A DNA stretch of 64,000 bases, from contig JADNRY010000111.1 of NCBI GenBank assembly GCA_015501585.1, forward strand, positions 62,001-126,000. Reading direction: 5' to 3'. The translations under genes were made by a program, and so were the position numbers. The notes beneath the pieces are model-generated. The model saw only the letters and a program-made list of their open reading frames with translations. It did no database searches and was not told the DNA's origin. Numbering within the stretch: the stretch's first letter is position 1; the number at the start of each line of letters is the position of its first letter. Source of the stretch: Rhodocollybia butyracea. Lineage: Eukaryota > Basidiomycota > Agaricomycetes > Agaricales > Omphalotaceae. Below are positions 45,020-57,637 of the stretch, piece after piece.

Positions 45020-46190
45020 ACATGGATCGTCGTGATGGTGTCATTCGTGGTGTTAGCAAAACTAGGTCTGTGAAACGTACACCTACTAGATCTTCGCTCT
45101 CGCTTTCGCAGCCTCATTCTCCGTCGTCTAAGTCTCGCCAGGCTCCTTTTTCACGTTCTCCCCGCGGGGTATCTCATCGGCCTCGCTACCTTCCTCGCCA
45201 CTTCCTGGATCAACTTTTTCCCCTCCCCCACCACATTAAATCAGAGTAGAGATTCCGGCTTACACTCGAGCTCGAGCTCTGGCCCTCCCAACTTGAACAA
45301 CTTCAGCGCGCGCACTTAATTGGTCAGGAGGAGGATACCCGGCACGGCCCCGATAGGAATAGCTGCGTCCCGTACTACACACATCGCGCCTGATGTGTGC
45401 CGCGGATGCGAGAAACCGAACGTGGTTTTGAGCTAGCTGAACCTCCAACTCAGGAATTCCAGCAAGGACTGATTATGTACACCTAACAGTCGCCGAAGGT
45501 AGAGATGTTGGACTCTCTCAAGTTCCTCCAGAAGGGTGGGATCAACATCGAGAAACACCTCACATCCAAAAACCAGATGGGGGTCCACACGTAGATTATA
45601 ACACCTTCATCAGCAAAACGTGGGTGCACGGGAAGCCGCTTTCCGGCACTGTACAGTGCTGGGGGCCGCTGGAAACGGCTGTAGAGTGCCTTACAACGGC
45701 GCCAGCTCACCCACATTTTGCTGATGTTCATGTGGGGAATAGCCTCAGCTATAGCCTCATATTCTACACTGAAGGTCGCATGGGTAATATTACGACCCTT
45801 GAATGCTTTGATGTCATAGCCATAGACATCGTGAAGGATGTATCGGTGGGTAGAGGCCACCAACATATTTGTATGACGATACCAGAGCTATAGCCTTCCC
45901 ATCTACCTAGAAGCTGGGTATGGATCTAGTAGTGGAGCGGCCCAAAAAGCATCCACTTCGTCTTCATGATCAGGTATTGTTGGTTATGTCTCGGCCCTAG
46001 GCTGGTGTGGTCGTTTGCTGCTGGTACGGGTTTGAAGGAGACGGAGCCGCAGTTCGGGGAGGGGGTGGATGTGTGGGGGAGCTTGACAATGGGAGGGGGA
46101 ATATGAACGTGGGGGGGTTGGGTTGGGGCAGTTACAGGTTGGTCCTGGATTAGTTTGGCGGAATCTAGATGGATACTCGAGCCCAAGGAC
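45020..46190 (+). pseudogene. Decayed paralogue of the low-complexity gene, split by a LINE fragment
   Basis: 45050-45185 reads TRSSLSLSQPHSPSSKSRQA, then SRSPRG, closely like GRSALSVSQPHSP...KRSPRG at 39285-39365. 45190-45305 has a compressed version of the region around 39755-39850. After an interruption, 45975-46190 parallels 39870-40090 (GGTTATGTCTCG, GGGGGTTGGGTTGGGGCAGTT, TACTCGAGCCCAAGGACT), and the downstream TTGGGCGG-like and stop regions are degenerate. Stops break every frame. Only parts of the parent are present, so this is a partial duplication that has decayed. Confidence 0.7.
45400..45866 (-). mobile_element. LINE reverse-transcriptase C-terminal fragment
   Basis: On the minus strand one frame reads RVDPHLVFGCEVFLDVDPTL, then LEELERVQHLYLRRLLGVHN (about 45460-45595). 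This resembles the region after the catalytic domain in Agaricomycete non-LTR elements (VDPHL..GCE...L..LE.VQ..+LRR.LGVH). Upstream, another frame has WRRCKALYSRFQRPPALYSAGKRLPVHPRFADEG. The shift of frame and absence of the catalytic YxDD show a dead fragment. It separates two pieces of the pseudogene and so is probably the interrupting insertion. The family call is from memory of the motif. Confidence 0.55.
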
Positions 46191-46299
46191 TAGTGCTAGG
46201 GGCTCTTGTTTGTTCTTACTTTACAACTTAAGTTCGCACTACGAGTTGTGCCCCAGGCTATTTTTAGTAGTACATGAACATATGTACTGTTATTATCTT

Positions 46300-47628
46300 T
46301 ATTAGTTAGTAGAGTAGTGCATCGACTTATTATACAATCTTATGCATTTATAGCTGGGACTGGCGGTTGATTTATGATTTAGAATAATTAGAATGAAAGA
46401 GGCGGGGATCTCTGACTGGTTGTTTTAGAGTGAATTGTTGAACTCGGACGCCATGCGAGGAAGGAAGAAGAGAGGTTCATCAGGTCCAAGCGCACATGGT
46501 GCGGAATTTATTACACGGCGTGTCAGTCCAAGTAGTGGATGCCAGTTCCGGCAGCGTATAGCAGTCTCTCCAGTGGGATGCTGCTCTAAGTGTAGGAGGG
46601 GTTTTACTACATGCTTTCTACAGAAAGCCCACGATGACGAGTAAAGTGTCTCTTGTACTACTATCGAGGAGATCTGACTTGGGCAAGTCCTAGTGCAGTT
46701 GGCAACGAACCAGAAAAGAACATCGTGGATGAACGTTGCTATGGTAACTACATGGACCACATGGTCCCGGAGGAAGATAAATTGTTTTCAAATTTGCGGT
46801 ATCTCGAAAAATATCAACGGGAGGTGTCAGTACTACAGGTAGCTAAGGCCATTTCCTGAGGTTCGCGACTCCCGCGCAGGAGAGCTAGCTGGATGGTGGT
46901 GCTGACAATAGTTCACCGGGATCTGGACGTTGTGAACAGTGTCGCATTTGCGCCCAGAGAAGAGATACAGTTGACTTCCCGCAACAATATTGTAAATCTT
47001 GGTGAGAATTAATTGACTTGTCATTACTGTAAGACAAAAATCACATCTGATTTTTTTGACTGATGGAGCTCAGCCAAATTCCGCTGCATCGAAGTACTTC
47101 AGCCCCAACACTGCACTTGCCATCCTCAAGCAGGACGGGTCGGACGAGGAGGATGGCGTAATTCACAGGTCCCCTAGGTTTCGGGAGGTGTTGGGTGTAA
47201 TTACCCACAAAAGATAGGATGCCGAGTCTGCACGAATGCGCCGCCCAAATTTCCTGCCTCTCCATCTTATAAGAACCGTCAACGTAAGCTAAATCCTTGC
47301 CCATGTTTTACAGGCCAACAACATCGTGCCTGTATAAGTACTTGCACGGGATTTGATGAATCATTTCTTGATCATTTCGTTTTGCATTAGTGCCTGAATA
47401 TTGAATCTCTGCAGCGGGAAGGAAAGAAGCCAGAATTTATTAAACAGCATGGTCCAAGAGTTGAACGTCGGATCCAGATATTAATGGCGGAATTTCAAGC
47501 TCAGTGTGCTGCATTGGTTGAAGGAACCGATGCAAGCGTGGTGCTAGAGATAAAGTGGTCACACGCCTGTGCATATTTATAGGGATACTTTGACAAAAAC
47601 TTATCTACGTTTCCCTGGTATATTTGTC
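46300..47628. other. Intergenic region with unassigned frames
   Basis: Short frames at 46435-46859 and 47041-47304 look coding-like in composition (for example KDLAYVDGSYKMERQEIW on the minus strand) but could not be placed in a family. They may be further decayed retroelement pieces. Confidence 0.35.
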
Positions 47629-49542
47629 ATGGCTAACCCGCTAGCTCCAACATACGGTATTTGGCTTGTATCACTGTGGCTTGCGACTATGTAAGTCTTT
47701 AAAGTACTTATTGAGCAATCTATGCCACTCACACAATAGTGCAGCCTCTATGGTGTGGGCATGCTGCAAGCGTGGCTTTACTTTCATTGGTACTCCAGTG
47801 ACCATTGGGGTGTGAAGCTGACAGTATGTTCCATGCCATCAACAGCTTGAATTTTTTCGTTCATTGATATATTTATGGTTATATTAGGTAGTTTGCTTGA
47901 TGTAAGGGTTTTTCTGCAAGTTTTTTCCAGCCAACAGAAATAGAACTCATTAATTTGAATAAAGAGTATGCGAGACGCTACATATATCTTGTCTCTTTGG
48001 CGCAACATATGACGCATTTGTCAACAATTTCGGAGATGCTGGTGCAATTTTTATCATTACATGGTATGACATCCCATGCATCAACGTTTGGCCTGTATTA
48101 GAATGACTCAAACTTCTCCTAGGTTTGATACGGTTGGTGCACAGGCTCACTGAGGTCTTGCAAATAAACTCATGTGAGCTGAGCAGACGCAGCTATTGGC
48201 GGGGGTATGTGTATTCATTATCGTTGAGTCAGAGTCACTGTACGAAATTGACTCCCCAATTTTCCAGTTTTTATCTGCTTTCATTGTTCAAATGTAGGTT
48301 CAATGTGCCTCTCCTACGAGCCATTAGTAAGAGCCTCATCCATCGATAATACAGGTATTTTGCATGGTGTATATTTCTCTGTTTGTTCAAGTCATTATAC
48401 TGGGATGCAAACTTACACTAACATTGGATGTAGTGAGCAAGAAGCAGAAGGCTGTAACTCTGTTAATTGTATGATGCTTTCTTGCACCGAAACTCCTTCT
48501 AAATCATCTCATTGCATGACAGGTGACACTAGCTTTTGCTCAGATAGGAGCTGGACTAGGTATGCTCAACTCTATTCAATTTAAAAATTATTTTCTATTT
48601 TGAGCAGCCCAGACAATCAAAAGGTGAATAATCAAGATTATTAAGAATACAAATAGCCTAAACTTCTACAACCTAGTGCCATTCTCGGCTCTCTCCTCAA
48701 GATAGACAGCATAAAGGTATTATAGTGAAGCAAATTCATCCATAGAACTTATCCAAAGCCGAATTTTCATGACAGCCAGTAGTAATATTTCAAAGTGTCG
48801 CAGCTCTTGCATGTGATACTGTGATTACCCTAGCATTATATTTGACTCTGAGAAGCAAAAGAGCTGGAATGAAGAGGTTTGTCCTTACTTACTGTGTTAC
48901 ATGCTTACCGTAGACCGGGACATTAATTCTCTGGCAACAGGACTGATACACTTTTACAAAAGTTGATGCTCAATGCCATCAATCGTGGTGCATTGACTAC
49001 CTTGGCTGCCGCAGCTAATATTATCCTAGTACGTGAATTATAATTTAAATCACGGTAAATCCCCTCTAAGCTTACTGTGGGGTTAACTGTGGGGTTAACT
49101 TCTAGTTTCTTGCACTTCCTGGAACACTGTACTTTATCCTTGGTCTCTTGATCAGTAGTAAATGTAAGTGGCAGGTCATTCCACTCAAAGAGCCTTAAAT
49201 TTAACCTCTATTTTACAGTATATATGAACAGCATGCTTGCAACGTGAGAAGTTTGGAATACATATCTGTATTCACGCCTGAATTGGTACTGTCTTTCACA
49301 GGCTTAATACTCGACAGCACCTAATGCAAACTATGCATGCCAGCAATGAGCCATGGAACAGCAACTCCATCCACTTAACAAGGCTATCTACTGTACCTAA
49401 CAGACCACTGGACACACCAACATCTACTGCATTTCATCCTGATGACACAAAATCGGTGGGTTTGGTTTTGCTTTACTCTACTACTGAAGACTCATCCTGG
49501 AATGATGATTCAGACTGGAGTCGTGAAGCCGGATCTTGTTGA
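47629..49542 (+). CDS. DUF6534-type multi-pass membrane protein
   Basis: Exons supported by phase: 47629-47690, 47745-47823, 47888-47901 (14 nt), 47965-48063 and 48145-48204. Later exons carry VTLAFAQIGAGLG, QSVAALACDTVITLALYLTL, TDTLLQKLMLNAINRGALTT, FLALPGTLYFILGLLISSK, YMNSMLAT and LNTRQHLMQ, ending in an acidic tail at TGA 49540-49542. The start MANPLAPTYGIWLVSLWLAT, then LYGVGMLQAWLYFHWY, and the LLQKLMLNAINRGALT...YMNSMLATLNTRQ block are hallmarks of the basidiomycete DUF6534 family (seven helices, C-terminal signature on the inner face; function unknown). The segment between 48205 and 48520 was not resolved. The gene is otherwise intact and ends about 200 bp before the transposon nest. 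Confidence 0.8.
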
Positions 49543-50146
49543 GAATATGATCTAGTTGTAAAGCTCATATTGAAATTATTATTATTTGTTCCCTCATTTC
49601 CAATGTCTTTAGTATTGTGTCGATTACTGGCGGTGCTCATGTAGTATATGTAAGTATTTTTGAAATGATTCCTGCCACCCAAGGATAACAAAATAATCAT
49701 TACTTATTTGTTACTAAGTGCTGATGGTGGAGGGGAGTGGTTACTAGTAGAACATTATTAGGCCTAAAATCGGCCTAAGGCGTGTAACCATACATTTTGT
49801 ACATGTTATATGGAGCCCGAGCATGACAGCTGTTGCCAAGGCAAAGAGCTTAACAATAATACTCAGTGAGCTGGTACGCCTACAAGCATTAGAGATGGGC
49901 ACAAATGGGTATTCAAATGCATTCACCATTCGAGGCGCGAATATGGACCTTCAAAAGTTCATATTTGCACTCAAATGACCCCCTGATCAATGAATGCATT
50001 CGCGGCAGTAGGCACTCAAATGTCTAGAATGAAGAATGTGTATATATCCGAACATAAGGTATATATATTTGAATGTAGATGAATATATGAAGATGAATTA
50101 TAAACAAAAGCTAAGTAAAGAGATTGATAGATAGATTGGGTATAGA

Positions 50147-53017
50147 CTAATCAGAAACATGCTCAGTATCAGTATCATAGTGGGAAGTGAGAGAAGGTTT
50201 GTTGCATATTTCAACAGATCCATCCGAGTCATCAGCGGAGGCAGCCTGTGAATCCAACCATAAAGATTTATCATCACTAGGCACCAGCTTCTGCTTACCA
50301 TAACCTTTATCAATTTTACGTTGAATATCACTGACTGGTACAAGTCCAGGTACTGTTAGCCAGTTACCAAGAACCATACTCTGACGAATATGATCAGGTG
50401 TAAGATTATGGCACTTCTTGCTAATGATAAGACCTGACTTCAAAAATAAATGTTCAACATTGGTACTTGCAGCAGGGGCAGCTAAGAAGTTGAGAGCTAT
50501 ATGAGCAAGGGCTTGGCAAGGTGTGATTGTCTTTGAGTTCTGGGGCCAAATGGAAGACCAGTATTCAAAAGGCTCCTTGTTTGACTGTTTTCCTTTGATA
50601 AACTCATCAAAGGGATCACTAGAACTCTCAATACAAGGCGCATCAAGAACTGAGAAAGCACTAGTGGTCTGTTGAAGAGTAGTACCAGTTGATGGAGTAG
50701 TAATCGTAGTCTTGTAGGCCTGAGTCCAGATACGGTGTGCTTCCCTCACAGCAGTATCAACCCAAGAACCCTCCCACTTTGCATTGTGAAACCATTTCTC
50801 ATGGTACCTTGGATGAAGCACTAAAACATCAATGAATTAAAATCCATACAGAGAAGATTGTATGACTTACACATTGCTGTCTTCCACATGATAGAGTCAT
50901 CAGTTAAGGAGTAGTATTTATCAAGGACTATGATGCCTCTCTGGATTGCTCGATGAATGACAGCTGGGCGAGCAGTGTCGTTGAATTCTTTCTCCAACAT
51001 ATCATTTAAAATGTCCATAGTAGGGATAACCTGGTGAAGTGTAGGATATTTTGAAGTTGATATCCAATTTGTGGCTTTGTTCAGAATCTAAAACATGCAT
51101 TAGAAAAAGGAATTCACTTAGAAGACTGCCACAAACTTTGAAAATAGGCTCCATACACTGCAACAATCCCCACTGTTCCTCCGTAGGATTGAATCTACCA
51201 AGCTTCTCCCACCAGGCCTCAGACAAACACAAGGAATTGATTGCAGGTTGAAGTGCAAGAGCACAAGTAATAACACCAAACATGGTGTTCCAATGTGTAC
51301 AAACTTGTTTAACCATCTTATGCCTTGGAATTTGATGCAAGGTACAGTAGCACACAAGCACTTTCTGCATAGGACCTTTTCGGGCACAGTAATGTCCAAT
51401 ACAGAGAATCTTTTGGACAGCAGCATGACCACATGCTTCTTTAAGATCAGTTGGTGGGTTCTCCATTGGTGCGCAAGCAGATTCCGCCCATAACATCTCA
51501 AGCTCTTCTCTCTGGCTTCCAATGATCTCCTCCACAGTATTCACATCTTCTTCCTCCTCAACTGCTGCATCAAAATCCCCAGGGTCCCAGTCATCCAGGG
51601 GCACATCCGGCCAACCGTCATCATTATCATTAGTGTTCACTTCTTCTGTGGTTTGAACTGGGAACATACAGCCTGATCGATGAGTGATTAGAACTGTAAT
51701 TACAACATGAAATAATGTCAAACATACATGATATATTAGATTGAGTATATGTCCCCAGCATTAAATTTGAGTATCACGGCCAGCTATGGAGGTCTTGTAA
51801 GCCTTATAGAATGGTTCAAGGGCATCAAGTTTAGAGTCGTTGTTGGTCACGTTGTCAGCTGTGTGAATTGTTTGGTTGGCCAAGCCCTTCCTAGTATGAG
51901 CCACAGTCATTCTGACACAAAGTAAGTAAATGTGAATCCAATATGAAAGCCCACATACTCAAGCATATCCAATGTAACTATATAAACTTTGCCATTATGG
52001 ATGAAGGATAGCATTATACCAAGAAATTCATGACCATTGCCTGCAGTCCAACAGTCATAGATCAGGTTGAACCAGCCTTTGTACTCATGTAAGAGCTTCT
52101 TCAAGGCAACACACATGAGCTTAAAAGCAACCCTGATGTCACAACGGAGTGTGCGGCAAGATGGTGGAACAGCGTCAGGGTGGAGGTAGGTAAAGATATC
52201 AACCAGCTCTTCATCCTCCACTATGGCATCAGGACAATTACAATGGGTTACCCAGTTGACAAGGTTGTAAAACAAAAAATGCCCTTGCAGAATGTGTGTG
52301 AAAGGTTCAGTTTGATTTTTGATTGTTTCATACCATTGGCAGCCTGATGCTTTGCCTCACACAATTGAACATGATTAACAAGGTTACTTCCGACGGAACT
52401 TCCAATCTTGCGAGCATGTAGGGTTCCATGTTCATAGTTTCTCTTGTTAAACGCAACTCCATACTTTGAGAATAAAAATACACACCATTTGCAACAGAGC
52501 ATATGTGAATAATGTTTCTTGCTGGCATCTCACTTAACAGTGACTTTGTTGAAGTGGGAGTACCACTCCACTTTTCACCCAATCCAAGCTTTCGCTGAAT
52601 TACAATGAGCATATGTAAAACTTAAACCTAAAAATACTCATGGAGATTCCAGATGTGCCATTCCAGTGTTTCGCGTTCAGGTTCACCTTGGACTGTCTCT
52701 GGTGTTGGTGGTTTGTCTTGCACCTCTACCCAAGCAGGAGCAGTGTCCACATTCTTCTTCTTTGGACCACTGTCAGCAGCTCCGGCCAAGGTCACTTTCA
52801 CCTTCTTCCCTTTGGCCTTGGACTTGGAGGAGTTCTGGTGCACCTTCAATGTCTTGACCTTCATAGACTTCTTCTTTGGTCGCTCCTCCGGCTCCTCCTC
52901 CTCCTTGGAACATGACTCATCAGCGCTGAGCTCCTCAACGTCAGATCCTTCAGGCAGAGCTGCAACCTTACATTTCCCATTGGTTTTGGTGTTTCTCGAG
53001 GCGTTTGAACTAGGCAT
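50147..53017 (-). CDS. hAT transposase, multi-exon
   Basis: The start is the ATG at 53015-53017 (MPSSNASRNTKTNG). Exon 1 (52638-53017) is Lys/Glu-rich, nuclear-localisation-like. Then come a BED-like zinc finger (LCCKWC ... NHVQLCEAKH, about 52335-52500), YLHPDAVPPSCRTLRCDI with YDCWTAGNGHEFLGI (first catalytic Asp region, about 52020-52075), HTADNVTNND (second Asp region, about 51840-51870), HWNTMFGVI...ALALQPAIN, VIHRAIQRGI, LHPRYHEKWFHNAKW and the C-terminal dimerisation block FEYWSSIWPQNS...AHIALNFLAAPAASTNVEHLFLKSG (about 50420-50560). Introns are short with GT..AG borders. All expected blocks are in order and no obvious break was seen, so it may be functional. The reaction is cut-and-paste with 8-bp target duplications. 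Confidence 0.82.
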
Positions 53018-53644
53018 TATCTATAACATATTAGGGTGGTAAAAAAACTATTCAATTAAAAACCGTGTACTAGGTATCACAGAGCTGAGACTGAGGAGTA
53101 CGAGACTGGTGAATGCAACACAGAGTAAGGACATTGGGATATGTGATACGGAATCCAAAGAACACTACAAATTCTAACAGACAAAGTATACAGAATCTGA
53201 GGAACAAAGGCAGGCAAAGGCTAGAGTACAAAAAAAAAAAATAATAATATATATCAAGAAAAAGTTGTCTTTGAGGAAACCAGAACTTACCTTCTGAAGG
53301 CAAGTCTAAAAAATTAAGATACTGTGAGCAGAGCTCACAACGAGAGAAAGAACAGGCATACCTTGACAGCATTGAGCACAACAACAAAGATTCTCCAACA
53401 TTGACAGCACTGACACAAGGTCAAGAGCATCAAACTGGTGTTACTGATGCAAGGTCTAATAACAAAGAATGATCAGAGCATCAATGCAAGGTCTAGTCCT
53501 CAGAGAGCACAACGGAACAAGTCCAATGTACTCTGTTGCTGGTTATGGGCGATGACAAAGATGATGAAGGTGTAAGAGAGGAAGGAAGAGTTGTTGTCAC
53601 TGTTGTCACCTCGTGACAAAAGTATTTCCGCCATTTTCGGCACA
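53018..53644. promoter_or_regulatory. Probable bidirectional promoter region inside the hAT
   Basis: This 0.63-kb spacer separates the transposase start from the divergent second gene. It has an A12 run near 53229 followed by AATAATAATATATATC, and imperfect repeats of CAAGGTCTA/GAGCATCAA (about 53420-53495). No better-defined element is visible. Confidence 0.4.
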
Positions 53645-53735
53645 ATGGCAATCAAACAAACTTGTCAAAAACCGCGGCCTCAAGGCAAAGTAAACTCTAT
53701 TCTTTTCTTTCTTTAACCACCACCACAAATCGCTT

Positions 53736-53756
53736 CCCCCCCCCCCCCCCCCCCCC
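53736..53756 (+). repeat. C21 homopolymer
   Basis: Twenty-one consecutive C residues, reading as about seven Pro codons in the frame 53662-53844. The minus strand is a G21 run able to form quadruplex structures and prone to length errors. Confidence 0.9.
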
Positions 53757-55764
53757 TAAGCTTACCACTGTCTTCAACAACATCGACAAACATCTGACAA
53801 TTTCAGACTTTGCATCAGAATTGCCGCTTGACACTAAACCTTGAGTTGGTATCATCTCAATACCATAACTCATCAGCTTGGTGCTGTGAGTTTTTTGGCT
53901 CTCACTAGACTACACATCGGCAACAAGCTTCCACAACTTTGTACTCTTTTTACTGTTTAGTAGCACATCCTTGATGGTACATGTTTCTTCTTCAGTTTCT
54001 ACCCGTTTGGCTAATGTTACTTATACCTAGTCTAATGTTGCAATCCTCAAATCCAGGAACAGAGTCATTGGTCGTCAATACCCCAAACTGGGTCTCTATC
54101 TTACGTCACCAAACATGGATACACAAGTCCCCTTACTTGTTGGGATGCAGCACATCCGCCTTCAGCGCCACTTCAACTTTGGTGAACATGATCCAATCTT
54201 CATGCCCCAGCCTTTCGATTTGTGTGTCACCCACCTTGCTCTAATCCGCAAGCCCAGTCTTGAAGGAGAACACAAAATACTTTGGGCTCTCCCTGACAAA
54301 TCTGAGTTCGAGCCCATTGATGGCTTCAAACTCACAGACGTTCCAATCGGTCATCTACCTGCCTGGTACTCAGAAGGGCTAAACCATTCTCTTATGACCT
54401 TTACCTCTAACCTTGATTCTCAACTGGTTGATCCTGCTTCCTCTTCAAATCAATTATCCATGCCTCCACTTTGTCTTGATCTTAAGATCAAGGAGTATTG
54501 ACATACCGCTTGTTTTCTTATTTCTCATCTTGTGAGTTCCAACTACGCTTTCTCCAAAGCAATTATGGCCTTACGGTTCTGTCAGGGGTGCTTTACTTGA
54601 GCTAGATGCTCATATAATTTGGCTTAAGTATGTTGCGCCAAGGTTTAAGGAAATGGAGGCATGGTTGAAAAGCAGTCCGCTCTGTGAAGTGATTGGTGCT
54701 GTGTCAGATAGGGCAGATATTGTTGAATGTTGTTTTTGAGTGAGTATACATTTTTTAAATAATTTTCTGAAGACTTCTTACTGATTATTTGGACCGCTAC
54801 TAGGCCGGTATTCCAATATGGTACATCCAAAAACTTGATGTCAACCCAGATGTTCTTGTTCTCAAATGGCATAGCAATGCGGAACCAATCCCAATGCATT
54901 CTTTCCAGTTTGTTGTTTCCTTTGACGACAAAACACCCCAGCATCCTGTTGTTTTTGAAGGGAAGCTTGGCTCATTGCATTGCTATTGTTTAATGTTGGA
55001 TTGCATTTCCTGGGTCAGTATTTGATGAAGAGCCAGAAGATGTTCCAGTTGCCTCTTTGGGTTTGATGCCGGTGGTGGGTTCTTCGGGCTTGGGAAATAT
55101 AGGGTTGATATTGGATTTGGGCTCAAAGTCTCATTCTGTTGGACTACCCACACCATCTTCTGGCTCTTTGAAACAACCAAGCCCACGTCCACAGCCGTGT
55201 AAGTAATCTATCATTACTTATGGGCTATGTTTTCTCTTATTATGGTTTCATAGATCCAAACTTAGAGTCCGCTAGATCAAAACATTGAAAAGTGCAACCA
55301 AACTCAGGAGGACGTAACAAATTTGAGCCTGTTATCTCAACATTGCTGCCGCCAAATATTCCTATGTGGGTTGAGGCCAGTTGGAAGGTTGGAACAGATT
55401 TCAATCCCAACGTCAATGCCTGTCAAGGTGTGGGACATGGATATATCCTTCCCAAGCCAGCTATGATTGCAGGCTTATCAAATGAAGCTACTCACCAGTT
55501 GTTTCTTCATGTATATCTCAAGCTGCGCAATTTGCTTCTTTACCAAATACAAAAGGCGGGTGTGTTGGCCAGTCATTTATCCCCGGACCAATGGAGAAGT
55601 GTACTTGGACTTGAGCTGTTCCAGACAAGTGAGGGAATGCAAGGTCAGCAGAAATGATTGAAGCTGCGCGAAGATCTTGAGGCCATTTACAAGCAAAAAA
55701 CCGGTATTGTGTGTAACAATGAAGTCTGTTCTTTGTGTTTTTATTAACATATCCTCAGAACCTC

Positions 55765-57637
55765 AACTTGTCCAACCTCAGTATTTGGGTAATTATGTGT
55801 AGGTATGCGAAAGGTGCTATAAAACAACCTAACAAAAACACTACCGCACCTAACCAGACTATTGATATGTAAGGGAGCAAGGGCGGGTTGTCAGAGATTC
55901 CCCGAGGAAAAGTCTTGTAATATCGGATGTACGCGCGCGACTGCTCCAGATTCAAGACTGTAGTGCTAACGTGGGTAACTAAGCTTAGACAACTCTTGGA
56001 ACTAAGTCGAGAGAAGCCTAGTTGGGTGTACAAGTGTACGAGGGAACCAGGTGTATATGTCCAAATCAATTAACCAAAACCAAAACCAATACAACAAAAC
56101 TAAGATTCTCCTAGGCAAACTCTGGCTCTAGCTAGAATAGTAATCTTGAGGTTTGTCAACAACCCTAGGCAAACTCCGGCACTAGCTGCGGTGACACCAT
56201 AAAGTCCTTGACCAAACTCTCAGGGGCCAAGCTACAATATTGTGAGTGAACTTAATCACTAGGAACTCGTACTACAATCTTAGTGGCTTGTCTAACTTCA
56301 TGAAGAAGTCAACTAAGAAACCCTCACTCTGGAGCCAAATAATCCCTTACTAGAAGCCGTCCCCTCTAAGGAAGCAACTAGATTTGAGTTGATCTGGAGT
56401 TCGAGAGAACTCTACACACTTAAATTTGATCAAGATATAAATGGGCTTTGCGAAGCGCGTGAAGTTTGATTACTTTCTAAAGATCACCAATTCAGGAGGC
56501 ATCACGCTACTGATCCCGTGGTGATGTTCTATGGAGCACTGGTCTTAGCAGTCAAGTCGAGGGCAAGAAACTTGTCTTATTAAATAAATATGTCTGGCTT
56601 ATATACTGAGTAGAGAGAGTTTAATATGAAAAATAGATGAAACAGATACAGAGAGAGATGGAAAAAGAGTGGAACAGAGGAATCTGGCTCGGAAAGGACA
56701 CTCCAGCCTATATATGGTACACACAATAAAGAAATAGTCCATCCTTGGGTATATATTAGAGGTAAAATATGATTTCGTGAGGATTAACATAGGTTTAAAA
56801 TGTTTTGATCCGAGTGAGGTTTCTCTGATTACTCCACAATTCTCCGGGGTCAGGAGTACCTTTATGCTTCATGATCACTCACCGCCCGGTTTCCCTTGGG
56901 TGAGTTTCATTCTATTCCTCAGATAGTTCTGTCCATCCTGAGTGTAATTAACATTCTCTTGAGAAGGCCTGTTGTCTAGCTTTCCAATGACATCACTTAT
57001 GATAGTCTCGAGCAACTGTGCTGAGTAGGTACAAGTGATTCCCGATAGTCGGCTTTAACAGATAAGACCTCCCGTGTATGATTTCTAAGATCCAATGTTT
57101 TGATTTGCCAAGGCTATCCCGGCGCGTAGCTTTCCATAGGACCGCTAAGCATGTTTCTACCGTATTCACAGTTACAACCGGTACTGCGAATAGACCTCTA
57201 CGGTTTCCTCAGGATTGTTCTGGTCCATTGTTATGGACTGTAAAGTCCACATCTTAACATAGCTTGCTGGGGGTCTTAGTGCGAGGGATGCCTTCCCTCA
57301 TAATTCCTTCCCTTGAGTAATGCGTTGGCTTAGTACTTATCCCGCTTTGAGATGTCCTGTAGTTTAGAGAGTATACACTCTTGGGTATAACTAGATTGAC
57401 AATCTAGCGTTACATCTCCAGGCAGCCCAGGTATCCTTGCTAGCTTGGCTCTAGGCTACCCTTGTGGGCATACCTTCATGGCTCGCTGAGTATTATTGTT
57501 AAGTTCTTTGCCTTGGCAACAGCTATCATGCTCAGGCAATATATAACTCTCTTATTGCATTGTATAACATGTACAAAATGTCAAAATGTATGGCTACACA
57601 CCTTAGGCCGATATTAGGCCTAATATTGGTGAGATGG
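55765..57637 (-). mobile_element. R1 repeat copy B, inverted, inside the hAT
   Basis: Reverse complement of R1 as described for copy A, with the same internal order: TTAGGCCTAATATCGGCCTAA start, TATATAGGCTGGAG, AATAAGACAAG, AACTCCAGATCAACT, the TTTGCCTAGG repeats and GTTAGGTTGTTTTATAGCACC. It is the most complete copy here. It interrupts the plus-strand gene of the hAT. Exact ends and target duplication were not settled. Confidence 0.75.
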
